The translations under genes were made by a program, and so were the position numbers. Below the pieces are notes generated by a model. That model ran no database searches and was not told where the DNA came from. It saw only the letters and a list, made by a program, of their open reading frames with translations. From assembly GCA_963708855.1 (NCBI GenBank), contig CAVPUM010000001.1, forward strand, positions 253,491 through 317,490: a stretch of DNA of 64,000 bases. The letters run 5' to 3'. Of this stretch, positions 54,611 through 64,000 are shown piece by piece; positions within the stretch are counted from its first letter, which is position 1; each line of letters starts with the position of its first letter. This DNA comes from CAIWHR01 sp963708855 (lineage in GTDB: Bacteria > Pseudomonadota > Gammaproteobacteria > Burkholderiales > Casimicrobiaceae).

Positions 54611-55300
54611 ATGCCGCCCAAGATCAAGATCCAGGCGTTCCTCGCCAATCTGCCGCTGTTCAAGGAGTTCGCGCCCGCCGAGATCGACCGGATCGCCGCC
54701 GGCACGACCGAGCTCCACGTTCCGCGCGGCGAGATCCTGTTCAACAAGGGCGACGCCTGCGGCGGCTTCCATCTCGTGATCTACGGCCAGGTGAAGCTCT
54801 CCTTCGTCACGCCGCAGGGAAGCGAGAAGGTGATCGAGATCATCGGCCCCGGCTTTTCGTTCGGCGAGGCGCTGATGTTCATGGAGAAGCCGTACATCGT
54901 GATGGCGCAGACGCTCGCCGACTCGCTGCTGCTGCACGTGTCGAAGCACGCGGTGTTCGAGGGACTGGAGCACGACCCCGGTTTCGCGAAAAAAATGCTC
55001 GCCGGGCTGTCGCGACGCCTGCACGGCCTCATCGTCGACGTCGAGAGCTATTCGCTGCAATCCGGCACGCAGCGCGTCATCGGCTACCTGCTGCGTCAGG
55101 ACGAGGAACACGCGAATGCGGCAGCCCCCTACACGGTGACGCTGCCGACGTCGAAGGCGATCGTCGCGTCGCGGCTGAACCTCACGCCGGAACACTTCTC
55201 GCGGATCCTGCACGACCTGACCGGGGCCGGCCTCATCGCGGTCGACGGGCGCGACGTGAAGATCGGCGACGTCGCGAGACTGCGCAACTACACCGGTTGA
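54611..55300 (+). CDS. Crp/Fnr-family transcriptional regulator
   Basis: A 229-residue regulator. The effector domain (residues 10-125) has the cyclic-nucleotide-binding beta roll with GDACGGFHLVIYGQVKLSF and GFSFGEALMFME. The Crp-type HTH is TSKAIVASRLNLTPEHFSRILHDL near 175-200. It lacks the N-terminal Cys cluster that binds the 4Fe-4S cluster in FNR, so it is not an oxygen sensor of that type; it may respond to NO (Dnr-like) or a nucleotide. It could bind the FNR-like boxes in this window, but so could a regulator encoded elsewhere. Confidence 0.9.
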   Translation: MPPKIKIQAFLANLPLFKEFAPAEIDRIAAGTTELHVPRGEILFNKGDACGGFHLVIYGQVKLSFVTPQGSEKVIEIIGPGFSFGEALMFMEKPYIVMAQTLADSLLLHVSKHAVFEGLEHDPGFAKKMLAGLSRRLHGLIVDVESYSLQSGTQRVIGYLLRQDEEHANAAAPYTVTLPTSKAIVASRLNLTPEHFSRILHDLTGAGLIAVDGRDVKIGDVARLRNYTG

Positions 55301-55314
55301 CGCGTGAACAGAGG

Positions 55315-56074
55315 TCAGACCCCGCCATTCGGGCCCCGAGCCCGAATGACGGGGTCCGTCCCCTGTCCCAGCCGCGCGCGCAACAGCCGCACGGCGCTCG
55401 CCGGCGTGGCAAGCACCGGCAGCGGGACCGCGCGCGCCACCGCAGGCGCCGCGCGCGCGAGACTGAACTGCGCCAGAGCGATCACGTCGCATCCCATCGC
55501 ATGCGCGGTGCGCGCGGCCTCGGCCGCGAGCCGGTCGTGGGTCGCCGTGTCGCCGGCATCGAGTGCGGCGAGCGCGCCTTCGGCGAGCACGGGGACGACC
55601 TCGACCCCCGACGGAAACTCGGCCGGCAGCGACACCAGCGTCGGCGCGAACGTCGCGACAAGGCCGATGCGCCCGCTGCGTCCGCCGGTGGTGGCCGCGC
55701 GCACGGCATCGTCGATCATCGCCTCGTTGGGCTTCAGCACCGGCACTTCGGGCCAGCGCGCCGCGACGGCTTCGATGCACGGTCCGAATGCCGAGCAGGT
55801 GAACAGGATGCCCTGCGCGCCGGTGCCGATCGCGTAGGCGGCGAGCGCCACGAAGCGCGCGCTCATCCGGTCATCGAGTCCGCCGGCGCTCCGCGCGAGA
55901 TCCGCCGACAGGCTGTCGTCCAGCAGGTTCATGCGCACGCACTCGCGGCCACGCGCGCTCGAACTCGGCATTGATCGGCGCGACCGAATGGACCAGCGCG
56001 TGGATCAGCGCGACGCGGGGCGCGGCGTCCACTTGCGGCTCCTCGAACGCAACCGGGGCGCCCGCCACCGGCAC
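55315..56074 (-). pseudogene. Asp/Glu racemase-like protein, one frameshift
   Basis: A racemase-superfamily protein of about 250 residues, likely from GTG 56074. The first part RVALIHALVHSVAPINAEFERAW shifts near 55940 into ECVRMNLLDDSLSADLARSAGG and continues to 55315. The catalytic Cys-type motif is GILFTCSAFGPC (Cys), and a second Cys is seen in HAMGCDVIALAQFS. Such enzymes racemise or decarboxylate dicarboxylates or hydantoins. The last residues GTDPVIRARGPNGGV are encoded by a REP-like palindrome, so the natural stop may have been lost. Confidence 0.72.
55318..55356. repeat. REP-like palindrome 1
   Basis: GACCCCG-cc-ATTCGGGC (55318-55334) pairs with GCCCGAAT-ga-CGGGGTC (55340-55356), a 15-bp stem with a 2x2 mismatch and a 5-nt loop. 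CCGTCCCC follows. It lies between convergent crp-type and racemase genes and can act as a bidirectional terminator. The core resembles the second palindrome at 62651-62714. Confidence 0.75.
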
Positions 56075-56081
56075 CGCGCCA

Positions 56082-58664
56082 TCAGGCAGCCGCAGGCAGG
56101 CGCATCCGCCGTCCCTGCGTCCACCAGACGAGCGCGATCAGCGCCAGCGCCGGCAGATAGAACCAGTGCGGCGTCGCCCGGCCGGAGGGAACCTCGATCC
56201 GCGCCACGTCCCACCCTTGCTCGAAGCCGGATTTCTTCGCGCGCGAGCCGAACTTCACACCCGAAATCTGCGTGGCGTCGCCGAGCGAGGTGAGCGTCAG
56301 CCCCGCCTCCGCCAGGCGCTTGCGGCCGTCGTCGCCCGCTGGCCCCAGCCGCACGGCCACCGTCTTGACGACGTCGTCGCCCTCGATCGTCGAACCCTTG
56401 ATCACCATCACCAGGCGCCCGCCATCGGGCAGATCCTTCGCGACCTCGACCGCCTTCGCGGCCGGCAGATGCGCGTACTCGGGCGCGAGGAAGTCCATGA
56501 AGAAGTCCGGACGGAACAGCAGCACGCACGCGGCCGCCAGCAGCAGTGTCTCCCACAGCCGGTTCTTGATCCGGAACCAGTTCATCGTCACCGCGGCGAA
56601 GATGAGCATGGCCACCGTCGAAGCGACAATGACGCTGATGAGCTCAGGCACGCTGTCGATGTCGATCAGCAGCAGCTGCGGGTTGAAGATCCAGATGAAC
56701 GGCAGGATCACCGTGCGCAGCGCGTACAGCGAGCCCTGGATGCCGGTCTCGATCGCGTTCTCGCCGGAGATCGCCGCCGCGGCGAACGTGGCGAGGCCCA
56801 CCGGCGGCGTGATGTCGCCCATGATCCCGTAGTAGAAGACGAAGAGATGCACGGCGATCAGCGGGATCACGAGCCCGGATTGCGCGCCCAGCTCGACGAC
56901 CACGGGCGCCATCAGCGTGGCGACCAGCACGTAGTTGGCCGTCGTGGGCACGCCGAGGCCCAGCACGAGACAGACGAAGGCGATGAACAGCAGCATCGCG
57001 ATCACGTTGCCCTGCGAGACGAATTCCACGAACTCGGTCATCCTGAGGCCGAGGCCGGTCAGCGTGATCGCGCCGACGATGACGCCGGCCGTCGCGGTCG
57101 CCACGCCGATGCCGATCATGTTGCGCGAGCCGTCGTTGAAGCCCTGCACGACGTCGTTGAGCCCGCTCGTCCACGCGCGCGTCCGTCCGGGTGCCGCGGA
57201 AGAAATCGATCAGCGGCCGCTGCGTCACCATCAGCACGATCAGCATGACGATCGCCCAGAACGCCGAGAGCGACGGCGACATCTCCTCGACCATCAGGCA
57301 CCAGATCAGCATGCCGATCGGCAGCACGAAGTGGAGACCCGCCTTGACCGCCGGCCAGGTCTCGAGAGGATTCGGGTGGTCGATGTCGATGTCCGGCGGC
57401 AGGTCGGGGCTCTTCGACGCGGCCCAGACGCGAGAAGAGGTACAGCGCGAGCACGATCGCCCCGACCACCCACGGCGTGGCGTCGCCCATCACGCGCTTC
57501 GCCGCTTCCAGCACCCAGTACAGCACGCCCATCACGACGATCGTGCCGGAAATGCCGAGACCGGTGCTGATCAGCGCTGCCGTCCACGACCGCGGCTCCC
57601 GCCGGATCAGCGGCTGCATCCGCAGCTTCAGCGCTTCGAGGTGCACGATGTAGAAGAGGCCGATGTACGAGAGCGTGGCCGGCAGGATCGCGTTCTTGAC
57701 GATCTCCGAGTACGGGATGCCGACGTATTCGACCATCAGGAACGCGGCCGCCCCCATCACCGGCGGCGTGATCTGGCCGTTGACGCGAGGACATCGTCTC
57801 GATGGCGCCCGGCCTTGACGCCGCCGTAGCCCGACTTCTTCATCAGCGGGATGGTGAAGATGCCGCCGGAAACGACGTTGGACACCGACGAGCCGGAGAT
57901 GAGGCCGTTCAGCGCCGACGAGACGACCGCGACCTTGGCCGGCCCGCCGCGCAGGTGCCCGAGCGCCGCGAAGCGACACCTGCATCATGTAGTTGCCGCC
58001 GCCGGCGCGGTCGAGCAGCGTGCCGAACAGCACGTAGACGAAGATCGTGCCGGTGGACACGCCCAGCGCGATGCCGTACACGCCCTCGGTGGTCAGCCAC
58101 ATGTGCGACATCAGCCGCGACACCGACGCACCCTTGTGCGAGAGCGATATCGGGCAGGTGCGGGCCGCCCAGCGCGTAGCCGATGAACAGCAGCGCCAGC
58201 ACCGCCATCGGCCAGCCGACCGAGCGGCGCGTCGCCTCGAGCAGCAGCACGAGCCCGGAGACCGCGACGACGATGTCCATCGTCGTCGTCTGCCCGGGTC
58301 GCAGCGAGAGTTCGCGGTAGAAGAGCAGCAGGTAGGCGCCGGCGAACGCGCCGACGAGCGCCAGCACCCAGTCGACGATGGGCACGCGGGTCGCGCGGCG
58401 AGCGCTTCCACGCCGGCCACGCAGTGAAGGCGAGGAACAGCGCGAAGGCGAGGTGCAGCGAGCGCGCCTCGGTGTCGTTCAGGATGCCGATGCCGAAGGT
58501 GAACGGCAGCGGCGAGGCGTACCAGAACTGGAACAGCGCCCAGGCGAGCGCGACGCGCGAACATCAGCTTGCCGTCGAGACCCCTGGGCTTGCGCGCGCC
58601 GGTGTCCGACCTTGGCGACCAGCTCCTGCAGCGCCTTCGGTGCTTTCTCGATGTCGGTGGCCAC
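56082..58664 (-). pseudogene. TRAP transporter fused permease (4TM/12TM), many frameshifts
   Basis: Segments in all three frames join into a fused TRAP permease of about 860 residues, as used with TAXI binding proteins. Recognisable parts in order are ATDIEKAPKALQELVAKV (start), WALFQFWYASPLPFTFGIGI, VDWVLALVGAFAGAYLLLF, MSHMWLTTEGVYGIALGVSTG, GLISGSSVSNVVSGGIFTIP, VNGQITPPVMGAAAFLMVEY, LHFVLPIGMLIWCLMVEEM and the intact last 350 residues from 57149. Slips lie near 58610, 58550, 58390, 58150, 57970, 57790, 57425 and 57175. The order is complete, so indel error seems likelier than decay. GTG 58664 follows AGGGGGA. Confidence 0.75.
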
Positions 58665-58698
58665 GTCGGTTCCCCCTGTTGCCATTCCCGAAAACAAA

Positions 58699-58723
58699 CG
58701 GGGGCGAAGTCGCCTTCGCCCCC
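58699..58723 (-). terminator. Intrinsic terminator between the TAXI binding protein and TRAP permease
   Basis: On the minus strand GGGGGCGAAG (58723-58714) pairs perfectly with CTTCGCCCCC (58709-58700) across a 4-nt loop, followed by GTTTGTTTT. It sits between the two genes of one transporter, so it should keep the binding protein in excess, like the hairpin after tctC. Confidence 0.8.
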
Positions 58724-58769
58724 GGTCGCGTCGCAGCGTCGAGGCCGCCGTGGCGCGGCCCGCCGGGCC

Positions 58770-59757
58770 TTACTTGATCCAGCCCTTTTCCTTGTAGTAG
58801 CGCGCCGCGCCCTCGTGCAGCGGCGCGGACAGGCCGTCCTTGACCATGTTCTCCGGCTTGAGGTTGGCGAGCGCCGGGTGCAGCTTCTTGAACTCCTCGA
58901 AGTTGTCGAACACGGCCTTGACGACCTGGTAGACGGTGTCGGCCGGCACCTTCGACGACGAGATCACCGTCGCCAGCACGCCGAAGGTCTGCGTCGCATC
59001 GGGGTTGTTCGGGTACATGCCGCCGGGGATCGTCGCCTTGGCGTAGTACGGCTGCGAGGCGATCAGCTTGTCCACCGCCGGGCCGGTCAGCGACACGAGC
59101 TTCGCGCCGCAGGACGTGGTCGGGTCCTGGATGTTCGCCGCCGGGTGGCCCGACGCCGTAGGCGAAGCCGTCGATCTTGCCGTCGCACAGCGCCGGGCCG
59201 TGCTCGTCGGCCTTGAGTTCGGAGGCGAGCGAGAAGTCGGAGAGCTTCCAGTTCATCGCGGCGAGCAGCTCCTCCATCGAGGCGCGCGTGCCGGAGCCCG
59301 GGTTGCCGACGTTGAAGCGCTTGCCCTTGAAGTCGGTGAACGCCTTGATGTTCGCTTCCTTGCGGGCGACGACGGTGATCGGCTCGGGGTGCAGCGAGAA
59401 CACGGCGCGCTGCTCGGCCCACGGGCCGGCATCCTTGAACGGCGCGTTGCCCTTCACCGCGTTGTACTGGACGTCGGACTGCGAGAAGCCCATGTCGAGC
59501 TCGCCGGCGCGGATGGTGTTGGTGTTGAACACCGAGGCGCCGGTCGACTCGACCGAGCAGCGGATGCCGTGCTTGGCACGGTCCTTGTTGACGAGGCGGC
59601 AGATCGCGCCGCCGGCCGCGTAGTAGACGCCGGTGACGCCACCGGTGCCGATGGTGACGAACTTCTGCTGCGCGGCGGCCGGCGTGCTGAAAGCGCTGCC
59701 GGCGAGCGCCGCCGCGGCAACTGCGAGTGCCATGCTGGAAATGCGGAAGGATCTCAC
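58770..59757 (-). CDS. TAXI-family TRAP transporter solute-binding protein, one frameshift
   Basis: A binding protein of about 325 residues starting at GTG 59757 behind GAGGAG. After the signal peptide, FVTIGTGGVTGVYYAAGGAICRLVNKDR is the TAXI-family opening, with GTRASMEELLAAM and VGNPGSG further on. Near 59150 GGG in place of GG breaks the frame; removing one G gives GFAYGVGHPAANIQDPTTS and continues to KEKGWIK at 58770. Glutamate and related acids are known TAXI ligands, but this one is unassigned. It probably feeds the adjacent fused permease. Confidence 0.85.
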
Positions 59758-59821
59758 GACAATTCTCCTCGACGAAACAGGCGAACCGCGAACGCGGCGC
59801 CGGATGTGCCAATTCATAACT

Positions 59822-61150
59822 CTAAACCGTCCCGATCGCCGCGTCGATAGCCCCATGCAGCCGGTCGACGATGAGGTCGAGTTGCGCCTCGGCGACGATG
59901 AAAGGCGGCGCCAGCAGGACGTGGTCGCCCTGCCGGCCGTCGACGGTTCCGCCCATGGGATAGACCATCAGCCCGCGGGCCATCGCCTCGCGTTTCACCC
60001 GCACGTGCAGCTCGATCGCCGGGTCGAAAGGGGACTTCGTCGTCCGGTCCCGCACCAGCTCGATCCCGCAGAACAGGCCGCGGCCGCGGATGTCGCCGAC
60101 GTGCGGATGGCCGTCGAGTCGGCTGCGGAGCCTCGACCTGAAGCTGCGCCCCGCGCTCGCGCACGCGCCCGAGCAGCCCGTCGCGCTCGATCACGTTCTG
60201 CACGGCGAGCGCCGCCGCGCAGGCGACCGGGTGGCCGAGATAGGTGTGGCCGTGCTGGAAGAAGCCGCTCCCCCTTGCCATCGCGGCGACGATCCGTTCC
60301 TGGGCCAGCACGGCGCCGATCGGCTGGTAGCCGCCGCCCAGCCCCTTCGCGATCACCAGGAGGTCGGGCACGACACCTTCCTGCTCGCAGGCGTGCAGCG
60401 TGCCGGTGCGGCCCATACCGCACATCACCTCGTCCAGGATCAGGAGGCACCCGTGACGGTCGCAGACCTCGCGCACCGCCCTGAAGTACCCGGGCACCGG
60501 CGTCAGCACGCCCGCCGTCGCGCCGCCCACGGTCTCGGCGACGAACGCGATCACCTTCCGGGCCCGACCCGCTGCATGGTCGCGTCGAGCTCGGCGGCGA
60601 GCCGCGCACCGTAGGCCTCCGCGGTCTCGTCGCCCCGCTGCTCGCGGTAGGGGTAGCAGGGCGCGACGTGCTCGACGTCGATCAAGAGCGGCCCGAACTG
60701 CCGGCGGCGCCACTCGTTGCCGCCGACGGCAAGCGCGCCCAGCGTGTTGCCGTGGTAACTCTGCCGCCGCGCGACGAACGTCGCGCGCTGCGGCTGCCCG
60801 ACCTCGACGAAGTACTGGCGCGCCATCTTGAGCGCCGCCTCGACCGCCTCGGAGCCCCCGCTCACGAAGTAGGCGTGGCTCGTCCCCGCCGGCGCCGTCC
60901 GGATCAGCCGGTCGGCGAGCTCCTCCGCCACGTCGGTGGTGAAGAAGCTCGTGTGCGCGTAGGCGAGCCGGTCCGTCTGCGCGTGCATCGCCGCCAGCAC
61001 GTCGGGGTGGCCGTGGCCGAGGCAGGACACCGCGGCGCCGCCGCAGGCGTCGAGGTACTCCTTGCCGGAGGCGTCGGTGATGAACATGCCGCGGCCGGCG
61101 ACGGCAACCGGCGGCGTGCGGCGAAGGTGGCGGTGCAGGATGTGGGTCAT
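59822..61150 (-). pseudogene. Class III (omega) aminotransferase, two compensating frameshifts
   Basis: An aminotransferase of about 442 residues. ATG 61150 gives MTHILHRHLRRTPPVAVAGRGMFITDASGKEYLD. The PLP Lys is in LLVIAKGLGGGYQPIG, preceded by ILDEVMCGMGRTG. The frame slips near 60555 (GGGCCC, one C short) and returns near 60120 (TLDGHPHVGDIRGRGLFCGIELVRD). The total length is a multiple of three, so both slips cancel. It would transfer an amino group between a dicarboxylate or omega-amino acid and a keto acid. It is beside the TAXI-TRAP genes, which may import its substrate. Confidence 0.82.
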
Positions 61151-61262
61151 GGTGGGCTCGCGGGCGCAAGGAGGTGCATCAAACTACGAAGCATAGCGTC
61201 CGGCGACTCGAGTGGGGCCCGGAGACCCGGATCGGCGCGCGGTGCGCGCCGCGGTCGCTAGA

Positions 61263-62271
61263 TCAGCCTGCCGCGCCTCGCTGACGCGCGCCGGCAAGAC
61301 AGCAGCCAAGCTGCATGACGATCGGCGACGGTACGGGCTCGGTACCCGCGAGCGCGTCCGCGATCCATGCCGCGGTGGTGGACGGCATCGGAGCCGCCGG
61401 CAGCGAGGGTTCCGGGGCGATGCCATCGGATTCCGCGTCGGCGCACAACGTCACGACGCCTCCGGCGATGTGCTCGAGCCGCGGCTGATGGCGGGGATCG
61501 GCAAACGGTTCGCCTTCCGCGCCCTGGAAGAGCAGCGCGTCGCCCGGGTCGCCAGCACGAACTCGCGCATGCGGCCATCTCGTCGACGGACGCCGCACCG
61601 ATCACGCGATAACCGCCGCCCCTGAACGGGTCGATCAGCAACGCGAGCGAACGCGCGATTGGCGGCAGCGGGTCCCGCATCGGCGCCACCAGAAGCCGTG
61701 CGAGACCTGGCGCGATCAATCCGACGGGACGTACGCGATCTGGTCGTGCCGAAGCCGCTCCTGCGCGTCGGCGAGACTCGCCGCGGGTCCGATGCCGAGC
61801 TCCCGGAGAACGTCGGCCGTCGTGACGGGGCGTACGATCAGGTTCTCAGCTGCCGCGAAAGCGGAGTCGGCAACGGCCGTTCTCGCCGGCTGTTAGGTGC
61901 GGCATCGGAGCGCCTTGGTCGCCGGGACCGTGCACGAGCACGGCAACTTCGTAACGCCGCAACAGCAGGGCGACCAGCGCCGTCAGGTTGGCCTGGCGCG
62001 AGGTTCCGTGATAGGTCGCCAGCACGACCGGCCGCGGGCCCTCGGGCGGGCACTCCAGCCCGGCCGCGTGGGCGTCGAGCGCGCGCATGAAACCCGTGAT
62101 CTCGGCGAGCGAGCCGCGTCGGTGCCGCCATGCGGCAAGGACCGGCGCAAATTCGTGTGGCGCAACCTCGCCGGCAAGCATCGCGGCGAACAGCGCGCGC
62201 GCGTCGTCGGCGCCGAGCTCACCGCCTTGCCGCGCGGCGGCCCTGATCAGCAGTGCATGGTCGAGCGGCAT
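61263..62271 (-). pseudogene. ybiB: YbiB-like glycosyltransferase-fold DNA-binding protein, frameshifted
   Basis: The pieces form a protein of about 335 residues resembling YbiB, an anthranilate-phosphoribosyltransferase-fold family that binds nucleic acid instead of substrate. MPLDHALLIRAAARQGG, GFMRALDAHAAGLECPPEGPRPVVLATYHGTSRQ and VLVHGPGDQG precede a slip near 61860. IAYVPSGLIAPGLARLLVAPMRDPLPPIARSLALLIDPF follows, and another slip near 61570 leads to ADALLFQGAEGEPFADPRHQPRLEHI and GCCLAGARQRGAAG at 61263. Function is unsettled (SOS-linked in E. coli). Order is intact. Confidence 0.7.
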
Positions 62272-62328
62272 CGGCTCGCGCGTCCCCGCGGGGAGCAGCG
62301 GACACCGTGAGCGTGAACGCCAGCCATC

Positions 62329-62553
62329 TCAGTCCTTGCGCCAGATGGTGATTTCGTGGACCGACGTACTGCCGGGCTCGGTGCGATAGCCGTACCCGTT
62401 GCGGTCGAGGATCTTGAACAGCGGCGTCGGGTGGCAGTCGATGACGACCTTGAGGCGGTTCCCGGACCGGAAGTCACCGATCGTCTCGAGCACGAGCTCG
62501 AGCGGTTGCGGCGGCTCCATCCCGCGCACGTCGAGCGTGACTTCGCGGGCCAT
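62329..62553 (-). CDS. DUF2249-domain protein
   Basis: A 74-residue cytosolic protein that is the DUF2249 domain alone: EVTLDVRGMEPPQPLELVLETIGD and VIDCHPTPLFKILDRNGYGYRTEPG. These small TusA-like folds are common in denitrification and low-oxygen clusters. ATG 62553; an FNR-type box lies 80 bp upstream and a REP palindrome just beyond it, so it is probably induced under oxygen limitation or NO. Confidence 0.85.
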   Translation of the reverse strand: MAREVTLDVRGMEPPQPLELVLETIGDFRSGNRLKVVIDCHPTPLFKILDRNGYGYRTEPGSTSVHEITIWRKD

Positions 62554-62632
62554 CAGCACGCCCCTTGCAACACCCGGCACTGCGCTTCGGCATTCATCGG
62601 GGCATTGTGGGAGCCCGGCGGCGCCCCGCTCC

Positions 62633-62646
62633 TTGACCCGCATCAA
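62633..62646 (-). promoter_or_regulatory. FNR-type box upstream of the DUF2249 gene
   Basis: TTGAC-CCGC-ATCAA matches TTGAT-N4-ATCAA at 9 of 10 positions. The centre is 86 bp upstream of the DUF2249 start, which would give a leader of about 45 nt for a class II site. DUF2249 genes are often under FNR/Dnr control. Confidence 0.6.
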
Positions 62647-62650
62647 GGAA

Positions 62651-62714
62651 GGGGACAGACCACGCTTTCGTTGGGAGAACGGACCATGCGATTCGAACGA
62701 CGTGGTCTGTCCCC
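62651..62714. repeat. REP-like palindrome 2
   Basis: GGGGACAGACCACG (62651-62664) and CGTGGTCTGTCCCC (62701-62714) are perfectly complementary across 36 bp, which itself has TCGTT/AACGA pairing. It starts 11 bp after the haem A synthase stop and ends 5 bp from the FNR-type box. GGGGAC-x-GACC-x-CG is shared with the palindrome at 55318-55356, pointing to one REP family dispersed in the genome. Confidence 0.75.
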
Positions 62715-62725
62715 TGCTACCGCTG

Positions 62726-63795
62726 CTACCGCAGTGCGTGCGCGACGTTGAGCGCCGCGGCAAACACCAGCACTGCACCCGCCTGGTGCGCGGCCGCGAG
62801 CGGTATTGGCACGACGAGGAGCAGCGTCGCGATCCCCAGCGCGATCTGCACCGCGACGAGCGCGACCAGCAGGTGGCCCCCCCATCGCGCGCGTGACGGC
62901 AGGCCGTCCGTGGTCCGGAGCTTCCACCACAGCACGGGGACGAGCGCCGCGAGCAGCCACGCGAGCACCCGATGGTCGAACTGGACGGTCGCCATGTTCC
63001 AGAAGAAGTTCCTCCACCACGGCTCGATCATGAAAATCTCGGGCGGCACGAGGTGGCCGTTCATCAGCGGAAACGTGTTGTACGCGAAGCCGGCGCGTAT
63101 CCCCGCGACGAATCCGCCGGAAAGCGCCATCACGAAGACGAGCGCGGCGACTCCGACCGCCCATGCCCGTACCGACCGCTGCGGCGCCGCGGCCAGGGTC
63201 GCGTGGCGCGGGCTCACCAGCGAGAGCCCGACCCAGAACATCGCCGCGAAGATCGCGAGCGCGAGACCGAGGTGAGCGGTGAGCCGGAACTGCGACACCC
63301 GCGGGTCCTCGACGAGCCCGCTCTTCACCATGTACCAGCCCATCGCCCCCTGCAGCCCGCCCAGTATGAAGATGCCGACGAGCTTCCACACATGGCCCGG
63401 CGGAATGTCGCGCCGCGCGATGAACCACAGCAGCGGGACCAGGAACACGACGCCCGATCAGGCGTCCGAGCAGCCGGTGGAAGTACTCCCACCAGAAAAT
63501 GCCCTTGAAGCCGGCGAGGGTCATGCCCTGGTTCACCTGCCGGTACTCGGGGGTCTGCTGGTATTTCTCGAACGTCTGCTGCCACTGCGCGTCGGACAGC
63601 GGGGGCAGCGTGCCGACGATCGGCTGCCACTCGACGATCGACAGGCCCGAGTGCGTCAGCCGCGTGACGCCGCCCACGACGACCATCGCGAACACCAGCG
63701 CGGCAGCGCATGAACAGCCATGCCGCGACCCTGCGGCCCGGGTCGCCGCGCGCGGATGCCATGGAGAGCGAGGCCGCAGCCGACATGGCGCCCAT
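62726..63795 (-). pseudogene. ctaA: Haem A synthase (COX15/CtaA), two frameshifts
   Basis: A CtaA/COX15 protein of about 355 residues starting at ATG 63795 or 63786. The parts in order are ALVFAMVVVGGVTRLTHSGLSIVEWQPIVG (haem-ligand His), FKGIFWWEYFHRLLGRLIG, and after a slip near 63455 FLVPLLWFIARRDIPPGHVWKLVGI. The last part has SQFRLTAHLGLALAIF and NMATVQFDHRVLAWLLAALV with further His ligands. A first slip is near 63705. It oxidises haem O to haem A for cytochrome oxidase, so aerobic respiration is also present. An FNR-type box lies about 90 bp upstream. Confidence 0.85.
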
Positions 63796-63877
63796 TCTGC
63801 CACGCTCGCTCGCCGCCGGGCCAACCAGGCGGCCGCATCAAGGAATGGCGCAATGGTTCCACACCGCCCGCAAATCC

Positions 63878-63891
63878 TTGATGCGTGTCAA
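63878..63891 (-). promoter_or_regulatory. FNR-type box upstream of the haem A synthase gene
   Basis: TTGAT-GCGT-GTCAA differs from TTGAT-N4-ATCAA at one base. Its centre is about 89 bp before the ctaA start. It could also serve a divergent gene beyond the window edge. No coding frame is convincing in 63796-64000. Confidence 0.55.
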
Positions 63892-64000
63892 TTCAGAGTC
63901 GAGGCCACCCGCCGTAGAGTCCGCCGATCGACGCTTGGGAAGCCCGCGCCCCTGCGCCCGCCGACCATGTTCGCCGACAACGTTCGAACAAGACCCGATC

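Noticed and set aside
54611..55300. Oxygen-sensing FNR protein
   Set aside because: The N-terminal cysteine cluster for a 4Fe-4S centre is absent, so only the Crp/Fnr family level is supported.

Overview
The window is high-GC DNA (roughly two thirds G+C by eye) with dense, mostly leaderless-spaced operons. It carries TctC/Bug-type and TAXI-TRAP uptake systems, a class I-like PHA synthase, PutA, RidA, UPF0149 and RF3 genes. This combination suggests a metabolically versatile betaproteobacterium, probably Burkholderiales or a close relative; the genus cannot be told from sequence alone. No rRNA, tRNA, CRISPR array, phage or replication origin was seen. Many reading frames between about 6-13 kb and 55-64 kb are broken by single-base indels, several in G/C runs, while most of the middle is clean. 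That looks more like local sequence error than true decay, so genes called as pseudogenes there may be intact in the organism.

Region by region: 0.3-8.4 kb is a catabolic operon with a tripartite tricarboxylate transporter (tctC, tctB, tctA), two Gfo/Idh/MocA dehydrogenases, a DUF993 aldolase-like protein and a TIM-barrel epimerase. 8.4-14.1 kb holds an amino acid permease, an exported methyltransferase-like protein, an HNH nuclease, an amidase and DinB. 14.2-19.5 kb has a solo HicA-like protein, prfC, two glycine-rich envelope proteins, a lipoprotein hydrolase and a SEC-C protein. 19.5-24.3 kb is a LysR/peptide-binding-protein pair divergent from doxX and ygiD. 24.4-29.1 kb carries phaC, a GNAT protein, a TGS GTPase, an orphan antitoxin fragment and a mu-crystallin-type reductase next to putA (29.2-32.7 kb).

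32.9-38.8 kb is a C4-dicarboxylate operon: aspA, two Dcu carriers and a DASS carrier, with a tandem palindromic repeat between aspA and the first carrier. 44.8-48.3 kb is frdCAB, a Wolinella-type dihaem quinol:fumarate reductase with an FNR-type promoter. Together these can make, import/export and respire fumarate (aspartate to fumarate to succinate). Between them, 39.9-44.6 kb is an integron cassette array without an integrase (a CALIN): six attC-like sites separate minus-strand cassettes encoding a phosphatase, a RidA-like protein, a toxin-antitoxin pair whose toxin has an in-frame TGA, a small K+ channel, a secreted protein and a P-loop kinase. One attC is split by an IS110/IS1111-family element whose right-end non-coding region contains short segments matching both target flanks, as expected of its guide RNA.

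48.6-64 kb has a methyltransferase-like protein, a Fe3+/phosphonate-type ABC importer, a second UPF0149 protein, a Crp/Fnr regulator, an Asp/Glu racemase-like gene, a TAXI-TRAP transporter, a class III aminotransferase, a YbiB-like gene, a DUF2249 gene and haem A synthase. FNR-type boxes lie upstream of frdC, the DUF2249 gene, haem A synthase, aspA and phaC, which suggests a shared oxygen-responsive regulon.
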